This document shows, in pieces, positions 17,589 to 26,126 of a stretch of DNA of 64,000 nucleotides. This DNA comes from Bacteroides intestinalis (GTDB taxonomy: Bacteria > Bacteroidota > Bacteroidia > Bacteroidales > Bacteroidaceae): assembly GCF_902364365.1 (NCBI RefSeq), contig NZ_CABJDN010000002.1, positions 682,155 to 746,154 of the forward strand, in the 5' to 3' direction. Under the pieces are notes generated by a model that was not told the DNA's origin, searched no databases, and saw only the letters and a list, made by a program, of their open reading frames with translations. The position numbers and the translations under genes were made by a program. Within the stretch, counting starts at the first letter, position 1, and each line of letters starts with the position of its first letter.

Positions 17589-20500
17589 ATGCAAAGAATG
17601 TCTAACAAGATGAAAAACATGCGCACCGCGCTACTATTCTTTTTAGTAGCCGTGATATCGCTTAGCGTATCTGCGCAAAATGTAACTGTAAAAGGTACAG
17701 TGACAGACCAAACAGGAGAGACGGTTATCGGTGCTTCCGTTGTACAAAAAGGAAATACCAGTAATGGTGTAATAACCGACATCGATGGAAATTTTTCTAT
17801 CAACGTTCCTGCAAATGCGACCTTAATTTTTTCCTATGTAGGTATGAAAACACAGGAAATAGCCCTAAAAGGTCAAAAATCAATTAATGTAATACTAGAA
17901 GATGACTCACAAGCTTTAGATGAGGTTGTGGTTATCGGTTATGGTACTACTAAGAAAAAAGACTTAACCGGTTCAGTATCTTCTGTTAGTGGGGAAACTT
18001 TAGCAAAGGTTCCTGTATCCAGTGCTGCTGAAGCTTTAACAGGGCGTTTAGCCGGTGTACAAATTACTACAACAGATGGTTCTCCTGAAGCAGAAATGCT
18101 TATTCGTGTACGTGGTGGTGGTTCTGTTACAGGTGACAACTCACCTCTTTACATCGTGGATGGCTTCCCGGTATCCAACATTAATGATGTTGCCCCTGCT
18201 GATATCCAAACTATCGATGTTTTGAAGGATGCCTCTTCTACCGCTATTTATGGTTCGCAAGGTGCAAATGGTGTTGTAATTATTACTACCAAAAGCGCTA
18301 AAGGCGGCAAAACACAAATTTCTTATACCGGCTATATGCAATCTAAGAAATTAGCTAATCGTAAGAAAGTATTGGATACTTATGAATATGTAATGGCTAA
18401 TTATGAATTAGCAGCATTAGGAGGTACTACCGACCTGAAAAACTTTGCAAATAATTTCGGTGTATATGATGACTTATACCTATATAAAAGCATTGAAGGC
18501 ACTGACTGGCAAGATGACATGTTCGGTTCAAATGTACTTTCCAACTCACACAACATCAGCATTCAAGGTGGTAGTGAGAAAACGAAATATAGCCTAAGTG
18601 TTACCTACCAGAAAGATGGCGGTTTGATGGTAAATAATGATTTTAGTCGTGTTACTGGAAACTTCAAATTAAGCCACGAAATATCAAAAGCTTTAAAATT
18701 TGATTTCAATGCTCGTCTTTCTGACGCTACAACAAATGGTTCTGGTACTGCCGGTGGTAATTACAAAGTACGTACATCTGAAGCTATTACTAAAGCTCCA
18801 ACAGAAGGTTTAAATGGATTCAAAGAGGTGGATCCAAGCCAAATGACAGAGGAAGAATACGAAGAATGGCAAGCCAGCCACATGTCTTTGACTGAACGTG
18901 CTCAACAATATTGGAAAAGAAAATATCAAAAAAGCTATAAATTCAATGGTAGTATAACTTGGAATATACTAAAAGGATTAAGTTTTAAAGCAGAAGCAGG
19001 TTACGAATGGGGTTTCAATGAAACTCAAAACTGGTGGGGACATACAACCAGCAATGCCTCATATGTAGGAGGACTCCCACTGGCCGATTGGACAAAAGAA
19101 AATAAAAAGAAACTTCGTGAAGCTGCCACATTGACTTATGATTTCGCAATTAACAAAGATCATCGTTTCAACATTTTGTTAGGACAAGAGATCAACAGTA
19201 GTATGGGGAATCAGAATTATATGTATGCAGACTATTTCAGTAAAGATTTGAACGCAGAACAAGTTTTTGCAAACTTTGGTTTGGCAGACGGTACAAAGAA
19301 AACAACCAGTAAGATAAGTGCAGATGATAATTTGGCTTCTTTCTTCGGACGTTTGAACTACAACTATGGAGATCGCTATTTGGTTACCTTCACCATGCGT
19401 GCCGATGGTTCTTCCAAATTTGCTCCTGGTAAGCAGTGGGGATATTTCCCAGCAGGTGCTATTGCATGGCGTATTAACCAAGAACCATTTATGGAAAATA
19501 CCAAAGATTGGTTATCTAATTTAAAGTTACGCCTCAGTTATGGTACAGTAGGTAATAACCGCATTGCAAATACGTTATATATGATGACTTACGCAATTAA
19601 TGCAAGTAAAACTTATGGTATCGGAGATGCTCTCAATAACTATTATTCAGCTACTAACAAACAGCTGGCTAACCCCGATTTAAAGTGGGAAACTACCATT
19701 ACACGTAATATAGGTTTAGACTTTGGTTTATTTAATGAAAAAATATCCGGTACAGTAGAAGCTTATTGGAACACAGCTAAAGATCTTTTGATTGAGCGTA
19801 GTATCGTAGCTCCTGGTTATACAACCACCATGGAAAATACAGCTGAAACATCAAACAAGGGTCTCGAAATAAGTTTGAATGCTTTCATTCTAGAAAAGAA
19901 AAACTATAGTTTATCTGCTAACTTTAACATTGGATTCAACAAATCTAAAGTAGAAAAACTGGCTAATGGTTTGTCTGAAATGGCCTTTTCTTCTGGTTGG
20001 GCAAGCACCGACAACAAAGGCTATAATGACTATTTAGTAAAGGTAGGACAACCTGTAGGTTTGATGGTGGGTTGGGTTACAGATGGTTACTATACAACAA
20101 ATGATTTTAGCAGTTATGACGAAAATTCTAAGAAATACATTTTAAAAGATGGCGTACCTACTACTGGACTTCTTGGTGGAAAAGCAGGTATACGTCCCGG
20201 AACTATCAAATTTAAAGATATCTCCGGTCCTAATGGCAAACCAGATGGAGTAATTGATGATTACGACCGTACAGTAATTGGTAAAGCATCACCTAAATTC
20301 ACTGGCGGTTTCGGTTTAAACGGAACATTCTATGGCTTTGATGCATCACTTATGTTTAGCTTTGTTTATGGAAATGATATCTATAATGCAGAAAAAATGT
20401 CTGCTTCTCAACAATACAGAGTTAGCAATCCTAACTTATTAGGGTTTATGAATAGTAGCAACCGATATACATATATTGATAATGCAGGTAATTTAGTAAC

Positions 20501-20870
20501 TGATTTAGCTACCTTACAGCAAATGAATGAGGGTGCTAACGCAAAAAAATACTGGACACCATGGTCATTTGGTAATGCTGTTATCACTCCTCATTCTTGG
20601 GCTATCGAAGATGGTTCATTCTTACGCCTACAAAATGTAACGGTAGGATATACTATTCCTAAAAAATATACTAACAAGTTCATGTGTGAAATGCTCCGCG
20701 TTTATTGCACACTTAATAATGTATTCTGCCTTACAAGCTATTCCGGTTATGACCCCGAAGTTAGTTCCACTATCCGTGGTAGTTCAGCTTCCGGTCTTAC
20801 CCCAGGCGTCGATTACTCTTGTTATCCGAAGAGTTTCTCTTGGACATTGGGTGTAAACTTGACTTTCTAA
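17589..20870 (+). CDS. SusC-like TonB-dependent outer-membrane transporter
   Basis: SusC proteins form 22-strand barrels that import oligosaccharides using energy from TonB, with a SusD lid. The 1093-residue product has a signal peptide ending at VSAQ, a carboxypeptidase-regulatory-like domain at about residues 32-110 (VKGTVTDQTGETVIGASVV), a TonB box plus plug start LDEVVVIGYGTTKKKDLTGSV, and a barrel ending in an aromatic residue (GVNLTF). The first ATG is used, but those at 17598 and 17607 are equally possible. The likely cargo is side-chain-bearing galacturonan oligosaccharides. The gene and the next two look more AT-rich than their neighbours. Confidence 0.95.
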   Translation: MQRMSNKMKNMRTALLFFLVAVISLSVSAQNVTVKGTVTDQTGETVIGASVVQKGNTSNGVITDIDGNFSINVPANATLIFSYVGMKTQEIALKGQKSINVILEDDSQALDEVVVIGYGTTKKKDLTGSVSSVSGETLAKVPVSSAAEALTGRLAGVQITTTDGSPEAEMLIRVRGGGSVTGDNSPLYIVDGFPVSNINDVAPADIQTIDVLKDASSTAIYGSQGANGVVIITTKSAKGGKTQISYTGYMQSKKLANRKKVLDTYEYVMANYELAALGGTTDLKNFANNFGVYDDLYLYKSIEGTDWQDDMFGSNVLSNSHNISIQGGSEKTKYSLSVTYQKDGGLMVNNDFSRVTGNFKLSHEISKALKFDFNARLSDATTNGSGTAGGNYKVRTSEAITKAPTEGLNGFKEVDPSQMTEEEYEEWQASHMSLTERAQQYWKRKYQKSYKFNGSITWNILKGLSFKAEAGYEWGFNETQNWWGHTTSNASYVGGLPLADWTKENKKKLREAATLTYDFAINKDHRFNILLGQEINSSMGNQNYMYADYFSKDLNAEQVFANFGLADGTKKTTSKISADDNLASFFGRLNYNYGDRYLVTFTMRADGSSKFAPGKQWGYFPAGAIAWRINQEPFMENTKDWLSNLKLRLSYGTVGNNRIANTLYMMTYAINASKTYGIGDALNNYYSATNKQLANPDLKWETTITRNIGLDFGLFNEKISGTVEAYWNTAKDLLIERSIVAPGYTTTMENTAETSNKGLEISLNAFILEKKNYSLSANFNIGFNKSKVEKLANGLSEMAFSSGWASTDNKGYNDYLVKVGQPVGLMVGWVTDGYYTTNDFSSYDENSKKYILKDGVPTTGLLGGKAGIRPGTIKFKDISGPNGKPDGVIDDYDRTVIGKASPKFTGGFGLNGTFYGFDASLMFSFVYGNDIYNAEKMSASQQYRVSNPNLLGFMNSSNRYTYIDNAGNLVTDLATLQQMNEGANAKKYWTPWSFGNAVITPHSWAIEDGSFLRLQNVTVGYTIPKKYTNKFMCEMLRVYCTLNNVFCLTSYSGYDPEVSSTIRGSSASGLTPGVDYSCYPKSFSWTLGVNLTF

Positions 20871-20892
20871 TCTAACTTAAAAGATAATCATC

Positions 20893-22878
20893 ATGAAAAT
20901 AAATAAATATATAATAGCAACATTCATGGGAGCGGCATCATTAACTTCTTGTGAGGATTTCCTTACAGTAGACTCTCCCTCTCAGTTCGATACAAACTAC
21001 GTTTTCTCTAATGAAAATGATGCAAAAAAAGTGCTTTTGGGAGCATACCAATTATTCTGTGAAGACCCTTTCACATCTCGTATGTCAGCAGTATGGGCAC
21101 AAAACACCGATGTAGAAGCTATTGCGCCAGGCGAAAAACCAGATGGTAGTCGTCGTGATGTATGGTCATTGCAAGGTGGATTACTAGAAGGGTTTGGTGA
21201 TATAAAAAAGGCGTGGGATAATAACTATTTAGCAATAGATAGAGCTAACCAAGTCATTGAAGGTATCAGACAAAGTTCAATAGCTAATACTCCTAATATG
21301 AAAAGTATGTTGGCAGAAGCCTATTGCTTACGTGCTTATCGTTATTGGATGTTATGTTGTATTTGGGGAGATGTTCCTTATTTTAGTGAAGCTGCAAAGG
21401 CAGGTATGGAATTAGATCTCCCCAAAACAGATAAAAATATAATCTTCTCTAAAGAAATTCAGGCATTAGTTGATCAAGAAGAAAATATGATGTTCTCTGA
21501 TGTCGCACCCGATGGTATCGAACGCATGAATCGTGATTTTGCACTTGGTTTGATTGCACGTCTGGCAATGTTCCGTGCAGGATATGGAATGACCAAAGAA
21601 GGCACAATGAAACGCGCAGAAGATTATTTGGATGTAACAAGTGAAGATTTAACTGTTACCTATACTATTAATGGTACAGAAAAAAGAGCTAGTACCTCCA
21701 GAGATTACTATGAACTAGCCAAAGATTACTGTCAAAAACTTATCAGTCTGAAAGGACGTACGTTAGTATCAGATTATAAAAACATATTTGAACGTCAATG
21801 TCAGTTTGTAACAACTCCTAACGAAGAAGTTCTTTATGAAGTAGCCTTTGTTGCCGGTAATGGCGGCGATGTAGCTTGGTGTATCGGTCAAACAGTAAGT
21901 GCTAGTTCTAAAGGTTCAACAACAATTCAAGTAAACTTAACCCCAAGTTACTATTGTTCATTCGATGACAATGATATACGTCGTGACGTTACTTGCTGTT
22001 TTGCTAAATATACAAGTGATAACACTCAATCACCAGAATCATTTACAGGGCTTACCGTTGGAAAATGGAGTCGCATGTGGATGACTAGTACCCCCGGTAA
22101 AGATTCATCTAAGGGAACCGGTATTAATTGGCCTCTGATGCGTTATTCCGATGTGTTGCTTATGTTGGCTGAAGCAGAAAATGAGTTGAATGGACCAACA
22201 GCTTTAGCAAAAGAGCAACTGCTTAAAGTACGTACTCGTGCTTTTTCTTCTGCAGATCAAAGCGAAAAGGTTACAAACTATGTAAATGCTTTAAGCAATA
22301 AAGAAGAGTTCTTCAATGCTATTGTTGATGAACGTGCATGGGAATTTGGTGGTGAAGCTTTACGCAAATATGACTTGGCGCGTTGGAACATCTATGGCAA
22401 GAAGATCGTAGAAACAATTGAAACTTTAACTCAGATGGGACGTTCTTCCATTGATGAGTTCAAAGATGAACCAGGAGTACAACCTTATTTGAACTATGCA
22501 AGAAAGCTTTATTATACAAAGAAAGCCGGTATGCTTGTATTCCTGAATGACAAATATAAATTGGCTCCGGAAGATGAGCCTAAAGAAACTGTAAAAGATG
22601 AAGATCTGAATAAAGCTGAAAATGAAGGAAAATATGCAACTATGAACTTCACTAGCCAACTTATTACCGCATTAACAGCTAAAGATCCTGTAACAGGAGA
22701 AGAAGTAAAAACAGGTGAATATGAACCTGCCAACTATATCAAATATTGCTGGAGAGGTTATACAGATCCTACCGGGCAAAGTGCAGTTCCTTATCTGTTG
22801 CCTATTGGTATTGAGACTGTTCAGAACAGTACAGTACTTAATAACGATGGTTATGGACACGTAAAAAGCAGTAACTAA
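20893..22878 (+). CDS. SusD-like outer-membrane lipoprotein
   Basis: SusD proteins cap the SusC barrel and bind glycan. The 661-residue product has a lipoprotein signal with the lipobox cysteine in LTSCEDF and the usual start FLTVDSPSQF. The TPR-like helices that pack on SusC include AEAYCLRAYRYWML. The C-terminal RagB/SusD motif FNAIVDERAWEFGGEALRKYDLARW is well preserved. It begins 22 bases after the SusC stop. The protein is longer than the typical 520-600 residues, with extra sequence rich in Glu and Lys around residues 545-600, which may shape the glycan site. Confidence 0.95.
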   Translation: MKINKYIIATFMGAASLTSCEDFLTVDSPSQFDTNYVFSNENDAKKVLLGAYQLFCEDPFTSRMSAVWAQNTDVEAIAPGEKPDGSRRDVWSLQGGLLEGFGDIKKAWDNNYLAIDRANQVIEGIRQSSIANTPNMKSMLAEAYCLRAYRYWMLCCIWGDVPYFSEAAKAGMELDLPKTDKNIIFSKEIQALVDQEENMMFSDVAPDGIERMNRDFALGLIARLAMFRAGYGMTKEGTMKRAEDYLDVTSEDLTVTYTINGTEKRASTSRDYYELAKDYCQKLISLKGRTLVSDYKNIFERQCQFVTTPNEEVLYEVAFVAGNGGDVAWCIGQTVSASSKGSTTIQVNLTPSYYCSFDDNDIRRDVTCCFAKYTSDNTQSPESFTGLTVGKWSRMWMTSTPGKDSSKGTGINWPLMRYSDVLLMLAEAENELNGPTALAKEQLLKVRTRAFSSADQSEKVTNYVNALSNKEEFFNAIVDERAWEFGGEALRKYDLARWNIYGKKIVETIETLTQMGRSSIDEFKDEPGVQPYLNYARKLYYTKKAGMLVFLNDKYKLAPEDEPKETVKDEDLNKAENEGKYATMNFTSQLITALTAKDPVTGEEVKTGEYEPANYIKYCWRGYTDPTGQSAVPYLLPIGIETVQNSTVLNNDGYGHVKSSN

Positions 22879-22892
22879 TCTCTAAAAGCCAA

Positions 22893-24587
22893 ATGATTAT
22901 GAAAAATATATTCAATATCAAAACATTATTATTAGCACTAACCCTAGGAGTTGGTGCAATGATGACAGGATGCGATGACGATGAAAGCCTACCAAAAGCA
23001 GATGCTTTATTCCGCCCTATTGTAAATGAAACAATCGTAGGGGGTCAATGGATCGAACTCAATTGGGATCGCTATGAAGGCGCTGATTCTTTTCAACTTG
23101 AGTTATCAGGAGAAGATGGGCTGGAATTAACAGCTGAAACAGACACTACATTTTATCGTTTCGAAGGCTTGTCATACGATACGGATTATGTAATTAAAAT
23201 ACGTTCATTTAGCAAAAGTTCCGGATTGGAATCTAAATTTTATATAGTACCTACTATCACCACCACAGATATCGTTACAGATTTAAAGGAGGTGCAGACC
23301 ATTGATAATATGGCACTGGTATCATGGGGTAGTCCGGCAATATACAATAATCTGAAGATATTCCATGTATATACTCCCGAGGGAGCAACAGAAGAAACTG
23401 AAGAGGTTATAAAAGAAATACCACTATCTTCAGATGAATTAGCCTTAGGACAAATCATTATTGACGAATTAGAACCTGAGAATAATTATATTGTCCGCGC
23501 TTACTATGGTGACACTTATCTAGGTAAGAAGAAGTTTACAACTAAAGCGCCTGAAAATTATGAAGGAGCAGTTATAGACCTCCGCTCTTACAGTGAAGAG
23601 GATAGCTACAGCCTATTTACTCAAAGTTTCATAGATGATGCAGTTGCTCAATATCCTGACCAAAACATTACCATTGTATTACAAGGTGGCGTAGCCTATG
23701 AATTAGCTACAGTTCTACTTCCTGCAACTACCGGAACAATTAGTGTTGTTACGGGACAGACATTAAGAGGAAATGCAAGTTTCAGAGTATCAGGAAATCT
23801 CGGAGTAAAAGATGGTGCATCTGTAGGTGGATTTATCGTCAATAACGTGTTCTTTACTGAACATGATGACAAACCTAAGACTTCTGGCAATTTTGGTGGA
23901 TGTTATTTATTTAACTTCAATAAATCAGGTGCAAGTTTAGGTACATTGAAACTCTTAAATTCAACAATCAAATACAAACGTGGTCTATGCCGCATACAAA
24001 CAAAAGCATCTATTGATAATTTCATCATGGATAATTGCATTGTTGATTCTATTGGTGGATATGGTATTACAAATGCAGATAATGGTGATGCAGATATTAA
24101 AAATATCAATATCACAAACAGTACTTTCTCACACTGTGAAAAGTTATTTGTTTCAACGAAACCAAACAGTAAATCAGTTAATTCATTCTTTGCAGAGAAA
24201 TGTACTTTTGTATACAACATGAAAGATGGGAACAACTACATGTTTGATTTCAACAATATGTCATTCGGTTCAGATCCAAAACTAAAAGATTGTCTATTCG
24301 GCCCTGGCGGCAATGCAGTATCAATTAAGGAAGATGGTAGCTCAACTGGGTCTATCGGTGCATTTAGCGCTTTCAGAGCAGCAAAAGGTAGTATGACTCT
24401 TGATAATTGCTATGGTACTACTGACATTAAATGGTATATGGCTGATGGTGCAACAGAACCGGCATCTGCATTGGAGTTAACATCAACCAAGACAGATGTT
24501 AATGCAACTTTCAGCAATGCAGCCGGCAGTAACTTCAGTTTGATAAATCTTACATTAAAAGGTGTTGCTGGTGATCCACGCTGGTAA
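22893..24587 (+). CDS. surface lipoprotein with FN3-like and beta-helix regions (SusE-position protein)
   Basis: The 564-residue product (alternative ATG at 22899) has a lipoprotein signal with Cys in MMTGCDDD. Residues of about 45-215 look like fibronectin type III domains (WIELNWDRYEGADSFQLEL, NNYIVRAYYG). From about 225 on, short repeats of Asn-, Ser- and hydrophobic strands such as LKLLNSTIKY, IDNFIMDNCIVDS and IKNINITNSTF suggest a right-handed parallel beta-helix. This matches the DUF4957/DUF5123 architecture found beside pectin SusCD pairs. It is in the usual place for a surface glycan-binding protein. No lyase catalytic motif is recognised, so binding rather than cleavage is inferred. 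Confidence 0.75.
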   Translation: MIMKNIFNIKTLLLALTLGVGAMMTGCDDDESLPKADALFRPIVNETIVGGQWIELNWDRYEGADSFQLELSGEDGLELTAETDTTFYRFEGLSYDTDYVIKIRSFSKSSGLESKFYIVPTITTTDIVTDLKEVQTIDNMALVSWGSPAIYNNLKIFHVYTPEGATEETEEVIKEIPLSSDELALGQIIIDELEPENNYIVRAYYGDTYLGKKKFTTKAPENYEGAVIDLRSYSEEDSYSLFTQSFIDDAVAQYPDQNITIVLQGGVAYELATVLLPATTGTISVVTGQTLRGNASFRVSGNLGVKDGASVGGFIVNNVFFTEHDDKPKTSGNFGGCYLFNFNKSGASLGTLKLLNSTIKYKRGLCRIQTKASIDNFIMDNCIVDSIGGYGITNADNGDADIKNINITNSTFSHCEKLFVSTKPNSKSVNSFFAEKCTFVYNMKDGNNYMFDFNNMSFGSDPKLKDCLFGPGGNAVSIKEDGSSTGSIGAFSAFRAAKGSMTLDNCYGTTDIKWYMADGATEPASALELTSTKTDVNATFSNAAGSNFSLINLTLKGVAGDPRW

Positions 24588-24627
24588 TAATCTCTTCTAT
24601 CCTTATAGATAAATAATAAAAAGAGGG

Positions 24628-24656
24628 GCCGCTCCAAATGACTATTTGGTAGCGGC
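24628..24656. other. hairpin between the surface lipoprotein and GH140 genes
   Basis: GCCGCT-C-CAAAT (24628-24639) pairs with ATTTG-GT-AGCGGC (24644-24656). No T run follows on the plus strand. On the minus strand it is followed by CCCCTCTTTTTATT. It may be a processing or stability element that lowers expression of the downstream enzyme. Confidence 0.55.
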
Positions 24657-24673
24657 TACTTCATATCCTTAAA

Positions 24674-26095
24674 ATGGAAGACATGAAAAAACTATTATTA
24701 TATACCATCTTTGCCTGTATCTATTTACAAGCATTCCCTCAATCCCGTAATCTCCCTTGGGAGAATGGGAAACTGCAAGTATCAGAGAACTTCCGCTATC
24801 TTCAACATACCAACGGAACTCCCTTCTTCTGGCTCGGAGATACCGGTTGGTTACTTCCCGAAAGACTGAACCGGGATGAAGCGGAATACTACCTGGAACA
24901 ATGTAAACAAGCCGGTTTCAATGTAGTACAAGTACAAACAATCAATGGTGTACCTGCAATGAACTTTTATGGGCAATCCTCTATGCCGGATAGATTTGAT
25001 TTCTCAAACATAGATCATCCGGGAATATATGGTTATTGGGACCATATGGATTTCATCATTGATGCCGCCTCCCGTAGAGGAATATATATTGGCATGGTCT
25101 GCATTTGGGGTGGATTGGTAAAAAGTGGAAAAATGAATGTAGAAGAAGCCCAGACTTACGGTAGTTTCCTTGCCAATCGTTACAAAGATCGTCCTAACAT
25201 CATCTGGATGATTGGCGGAGATATCTACGGAAACATCAAAACAGAAGTATGGAACATGCTTGCTAACACTATCAAATCTATCGACAAGAATCATCTAATG
25301 ACTTTCCATCCTTTCGGCCGGACTCTTTCTACAGAATGGTTCAATGATACCCCATGGTTGGATTTCAACATGTTCCAAAGCGGACACCGTCGATACGGAC
25401 AAAGCAAAGAGGATAAAAACAGCCTGTTGCCACAAGGTACGGAAGAGGATAACTGGCGATATGTGGAGCGTAGTCTTTCCCAACGCCCATTACGTCCGGT
25501 TATTGATGGCGAACCTTCCTATGAAGCTATTCCACAAGGCCTCCATGATCCAAAAGAAGGTTTCTGGAAAGACAATGATGTACGCAGATATGCTTATTGG
25601 TCTGTATTCGCCGGAGCATTCGGACATACATACGGGCACAGTTCCATCATGCAATTCTTAAAACCAGGAGTGAACCCGGCCTATGGTGCAACAAAGCTAT
25701 GGTATGATGCACTAAAAGATCCCGGATTCAACCAGATGAAGTACCTGAAGACCTTAATACTTGCTTTCCCCTTCTATGAACGAGTACCCGATCAAAGTTG
25801 CATTGCCGGTGAGAATGGTACTAAGTATGAACGCCTTATTGCTACCCGGGGAAATGATTATATGTTAATCTATAACTATACCGGACGTAACATGCAAGTC
25901 AATCTCAATAAAATCAGTGGAAAAACTAAAAAGGCTTGGTGGTATTCACCCCGCAACGGCAACCTGTCTTATATTGGTGAATTCAGTTCCAATACAGCAA
26001 CCTTCCAACCCGAAGGCAATCATATAAACGGAAATGATTGGGTATTGATTATCACAGATGCCAATAAAAATTACACAACGCATTGGCAAAACTAG
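24674..26095 (+). CDS. glycoside hydrolase family 140-like (apiosidase), DUF4038 type
   Basis: GH140 is known from an enzyme of rhamnogalacturonan II breakdown that releases apiose-linked side chains from the galacturonan backbone. The 473-residue protein has a signal peptide, best seen from the second ATG at 24683. A DUF4038-type TIM barrel opens with FFWLGDTGWLL, followed by a C-terminal beta domain near residues 380-470. Candidate catalytic residues are Asp183 in IGGDIYG and Glu280 in VIDGEPSYE. They lie at almost the same positions as those I recall for the characterised enzyme. It ends the plus-strand locus and converges on HTCS1. Other DUF4038 activities remain possible. Confidence 0.82.
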   Translation: MEDMKKLLLYTIFACIYLQAFPQSRNLPWENGKLQVSENFRYLQHTNGTPFFWLGDTGWLLPERLNRDEAEYYLEQCKQAGFNVVQVQTINGVPAMNFYGQSSMPDRFDFSNIDHPGIYGYWDHMDFIIDAASRRGIYIGMVCIWGGLVKSGKMNVEEAQTYGSFLANRYKDRPNIIWMIGGDIYGNIKTEVWNMLANTIKSIDKNHLMTFHPFGRTLSTEWFNDTPWLDFNMFQSGHRRYGQSKEDKNSLLPQGTEEDNWRYVERSLSQRPLRPVIDGEPSYEAIPQGLHDPKEGFWKDNDVRRYAYWSVFAGAFGHTYGHSSIMQFLKPGVNPAYGATKLWYDALKDPGFNQMKYLKTLILAFPFYERVPDQSCIAGENGTKYERLIATRGNDYMLIYNYTGRNMQVNLNKISGKTKKAWWYSPRNGNLSYIGEFSSNTATFQPEGNHINGNDWVLIITDANKNYTTHWQN

Positions 26096-26100
26096 CAAGA

Positions 26101-26126
26101 AAGGGGCGTTATTTTTTCAGCCCCTT
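26101..26126. terminator. hairpin between convergent GH140 and HTCS1 genes
   Basis: AAGGGGC (26101-26107) pairs with GCCCCTT (26120-26126). The loop is T-rich on the plus strand, and TTTCTT follows on the minus strand. The HTCS1 stop codon lies inside the hairpin. It probably ends both transcripts. Confidence 0.6.

Noticed and set aside
24628..24656. Terminator for the SusCD operon
   Set aside because: A stem exists but no T run follows on the plus strand, so it is listed only as a hairpin.
8585..26095. Complete rhamnogalacturonan II utilisation locus
   Set aside because: Only GH95, GH140, GH28 and GH43 are present. The many rhamnosidase and RG-II-specific families needed are absent.
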